Notes under the pieces: generated by a model
What the model saw: only the letters and a program-made list of their open reading frames with translations
Told to the model about the DNA's origin: nothing
The model's database searches: none
Shown here: piece after piece, positions 6,270 through 7,669 of the stretch
Layout: each line of letters begins with the position of its first letter
How positions within the stretch are numbered: position 1 is the first letter of the stretch
Made by a program: the position numbers and the translations under genes
Origin: Clostridia bacterium
Lineage (GTDB): Bacteria; Bacillota; Clostridia; Christensenellales; Borkfalkiaceae
DNA length: 7,669 nt
NCBI GenBank assembly: GCA_017421905.1
Contig: JAFOHH010000076.1
Location: 1 to 7,669, forward strand
Direction: 5' to 3'

Positions 6270-6294
6270 ATCCTTTTTCGGAGATTTTCCAAAA

Positions 6295-7401
6295 ATGTTT
6301 TTAAAAGAATTAAAACTAAATGGGTTTCGCAACTGGAATTTGGGCGAATTTACCTTTTCGCCGGGGTTAAACGTGCTTTGCGGCAACAACGCGCAAGGTA
6401 AAACCAACTGCGCAGAGGGCGTGTTTTTTCTATGCACGGGCATTTCCCCCCTCGCCTCGCGCGAAAAGCAGGTAATTGCCTTTGGGCGGGAAGAAGCATC
6501 TGTTTCGGGCACTGCGGCAACCTCGTTTGGCGACGTTAAGGTGGAAATTTCCTTAAAAGAGGGCAAAAGAAAGCAAATTAAAGTAAACGGCGCAACTCTT
6601 TCTAAAGCGGGGGACTTGCTCGGCAACGTAAACGCCGTGTTTTTCAACCCCGACGAATTAAAGCTGATAAAGGACGCCCCTTCCGACCGCCGCCGCTTTT
6701 TAGACGTGGCAATTTCCCAGTTAAAACGCCCTTATTTTTACGAGTTGCTCCGCTACAATAAAATTTTAGAGCAGCGCAACCGCCTGCTTAAGGAAGAAGA
6801 CGAAGAAACGGTTTGGGAAACATTGCCCGTTTGGGACGAGCAACTTGCCGAGGCGGGCTCTTATATTATGGTACAGCGTCAGGAGTTTTGCGAAAAGCTT
6901 GCCCCCTACGCCAAAGCTGCCCACGCCGCCCTTACCGCAGGCAAAGAGGAGCTCGTCATTTCGCCCGAGTGTAAGTTTACGGGCGATCAAAAAACGATAT
7001 TCCACGCCTTTTTTGAGGGGCTTGCGCGAAGAAGAGAGCAGGACCTGCGCGCCGGCTTTACCACGGTTGGTCCCCACCGCGACGATTTGAAAATAGAAAT
7101 TAACGGCAGCGACGTAAAAACCTACTGCTCGCAAGGGCAAAAACGCTCTGCCGCCCTTTCCATTAAGCTTGCCGAGCTGGATATTATGCGCGCGGAAACG
7201 GGCGAATACCCGCTATTTATTTTAGACGACGTGCTTTCCGAGTTGGATAAGGACCGCCAAAAACGCCTACTAAGTAAGCTTTCGGGCGTGCAAACGGTAT
7301 TAACCGCCACGCATTTAGACGAAGAAGTATTCCAAGGCCTTTCCTACCGCCTGTTTACCGTAGACCACGGAACATATACGGTTCGGGAAGAAAAGGGCTA
7401 A
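6295..7401 (+). CDS. recF: RecF, DNA replication/repair ATPase, 368 aa
   Basis: RecF is an SMC/ABC-like ATPase that, with RecO and RecR, helps load RecA at single-strand gaps and stalled forks. Visible features are the N-terminal FRNWNLGEFTFSPG (11-24), Walker A GNNAQGKTN (30-38), the RecF motif TVGPHRDDL (257-265), the ABC-type signature SQGQKRSAALS (279-289), Walker B PLFILDD (306-312) and D-loop SELD (315-318). The length of 368 is normal and it ends at TAA 7399-7401. The frame is open upstream to 6028, but that part is antisense to dnaA and would cross the promoter. ATG 6295 gives the standard RecF N-terminus MFLKELKLNGFRN and has a GGAG (6280-6283) 11 bases before it, a rather long spacing. 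It is divergent from dnaA with its own promoter, instead of following dnaN. A terminator follows at 7482-7514 and gyrB is not next. Confidence 0.97.
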   Translation: MFLKELKLNGFRNWNLGEFTFSPGLNVLCGNNAQGKTNCAEGVFFLCTGISPLASREKQVIAFGREEASVSGTAATSFGDVKVEISLKEGKRKQIKVNGATLSKAGDLLGNVNAVFFNPDELKLIKDAPSDRRRFLDVAISQLKRPYFYELLRYNKILEQRNRLLKEEDEETVWETLPVWDEQLAEAGSYIMVQRQEFCEKLAPYAKAAHAALTAGKEELVISPECKFTGDQKTIFHAFFEGLARRREQDLRAGFTTVGPHRDDLKIEINGSDVKTYCSQGQKRSAALSIKLAELDIMRAETGEYPLFILDDVLSELDKDRQKRLLSKLSGVQTVLTATHLDEEVFQGLSYRLFTVDHGTYTVREEKG

Positions 7402-7481
7402 TACCAGCCGTATCAATATTATAAAAACCAAAACCGCTCCTATAACTGCTCTTCTCATAGGGATTTAAATATGCAACTTAT

Positions 7482-7514
7482 AAAACACGACTTGCAAAAG
7501 TCGAGTTTTCTTTT
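7482..7514 (+). terminator. Rho-independent terminator after recF, possibly bidirectional
   Basis: AAAACACGACTT (7482-7493) pairs with AAGTCGAGTTTT (7498-7509) around a GCAA tetraloop, with one A-A mismatch inside the stem. The tail TTTTCTTTT (7506-7514) gives the U-tract on the + strand. It lies about 80 bases after the recF stop. The bases between (7402-7481) hold nothing I can name. Confidence 0.85.
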
Positions 7515-7530
7515 GTCCACGCAAAACAAG

Positions 7531-7559
7531 TTGAATTAGATTTTATTTTATGTTATAAT
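7531..7559 (+). promoter_or_regulatory. Promoter of the right-edge kinase-like gene, extended -10 type
   Basis: TTGAAT (7531-7536) and a perfect TATAAT (7554-7559) are 17 bases apart, with TGT (7551-7553) as an extended -10. The start is expected near 7566, about 30 bases before the coding region. This separates the gene from the recF transcript, which ends at the terminator just upstream. Confidence 0.8.
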
Positions 7560-7596
7560 AAACTCACCGATAAATAAGAATTTGCAGGTGCGAATG

Positions 7597-7669
7597 ATGA
7601 AAACTTTATATATGATTGGTGGCACTATGGGTGTTGGAAAAACAACTGTGTGCCAACAGCTCAAACAGG
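7597..7669 (+). CDS. P-loop kinase-like protein, N-terminus only (3' end outside the window)
   Basis: Only the first 24 residues are present: MKTLYMIGGTMGVGKTTVCQQL and a few more. GGTMGVGKTT (residues 8-17) is a Walker A nucleotide-binding loop directly after a short hydrophobic beta strand, the usual opening of small nucleoside/nucleotide kinase-like or chloramphenicol-phosphotransferase-like AAA proteins. The substrate cannot be told from this fragment. Two ATGs stand in tandem (7594 and 7597). AGGTG (7586-7590) is 3 bases from the first and 6 from the second, so the second is preferred. It has its own promoter and the flanking DNA is more AT-rich than recF, so it is probably not functionally tied to recF. 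Confidence 0.8.
   Translation, partial: MKTLYMIGGTMGVGKTTVCQQLKQ

Noticed and set aside
6028..6294. Upstream in-frame extension of recF (89 extra residues)
   Set aside because: It is antisense to the dnaA start, runs through the recF promoter and shows no ribosome binding site; ATG 6295 yields the normal RecF N-terminus.
7315..7458. Minus-strand 47-residue frame starting MRRAVIGAVLVFIILIRLV, like a membrane-anchored peptide
   Set aside because: Its start resembles a membrane segment, but there is no ribosome binding site before the ATG and half of it is antisense to the conserved RecF end. Worth only a check of transcript data.
7511..7519. TTTTGTCCACG region as a second DnaA box
   Set aside because: It differs from TTATCCACA at two positions, including core bases, stands alone and directly follows a terminator tail.
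7402..7540. Open frame continuing 45 codons after the recF TAA
   Set aside because: RecF already has its normal length and C-terminus; the extension crosses the terminator hairpin and shows no domain, so stop-codon readthrough is not supported.
1..7669. CRISPR array, insertion sequence or transposase
   Set aside because: No regularly spaced repeats of suitable length and no transposase-like protein are visible; the only tandem repeat is the terminator-derived one at 2828-2927.

Overview
The window reads as bacterial chromosome from a low-to-middle G+C Gram-positive lineage, most likely an uncultured Clostridia-like member of the Bacillota. The grounds are AGGAG-type ribosome binding sites, sigma-A type promoters with 17-base spacers, U-tailed hairpin terminators, AT-rich spacers, and Bacillota-like DnaA, RecF and MnmG proteins. 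The lineage is inference; no sequence search was possible.

Left edge (1-398, + strand): a low-G+C segment (about one third G+C by hand count over 1-360) holds the end of a protein with a double-stranded-RNA-binding-like domain. A very acidic 47-residue protein follows 9 bases later, then a strong hairpin. Next to it on the minus strand is a complete tRNA-Ser(CGA) (470-558) with its own terminator and a clear promoter about 75 bases upstream. The 3' end of the tRNA faces the low-G+C segment, an arrangement seen at integration sites.

Centre (711-2927, minus strand): a GH36 alpha-galactosidase-type enzyme with its own near-consensus promoter, preceded by a 350-base spacer. The spacer contains an unusual tandem repeat built from pieces of the terminator that ends the next operon.

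Right half (2984-7401): mnmG and dnaA form a tight minus-strand pair (dnaA first, 1 base between them), and recF is transcribed divergently on the + strand. The common Bacillota order dnaA-dnaN-(S4 protein)-recF-gyrB is not kept: dnaN is absent, recF is inverted relative to dnaA, and mnmG takes the place after dnaA. The 127-base dnaA/recF gap carries two opposed promoters, one perfect DnaA box and a perfect 17-base dyad that overlaps the dnaA -10 and lies at the recF transcription start. This gap is the most interesting regulatory piece of the window. No cluster of DnaA boxes typical of an origin is visible.

Right edge (7402-7669): a terminator after recF, then an extended -10 promoter and the first 24 residues of a P-loop kinase-like protein that runs off the window.
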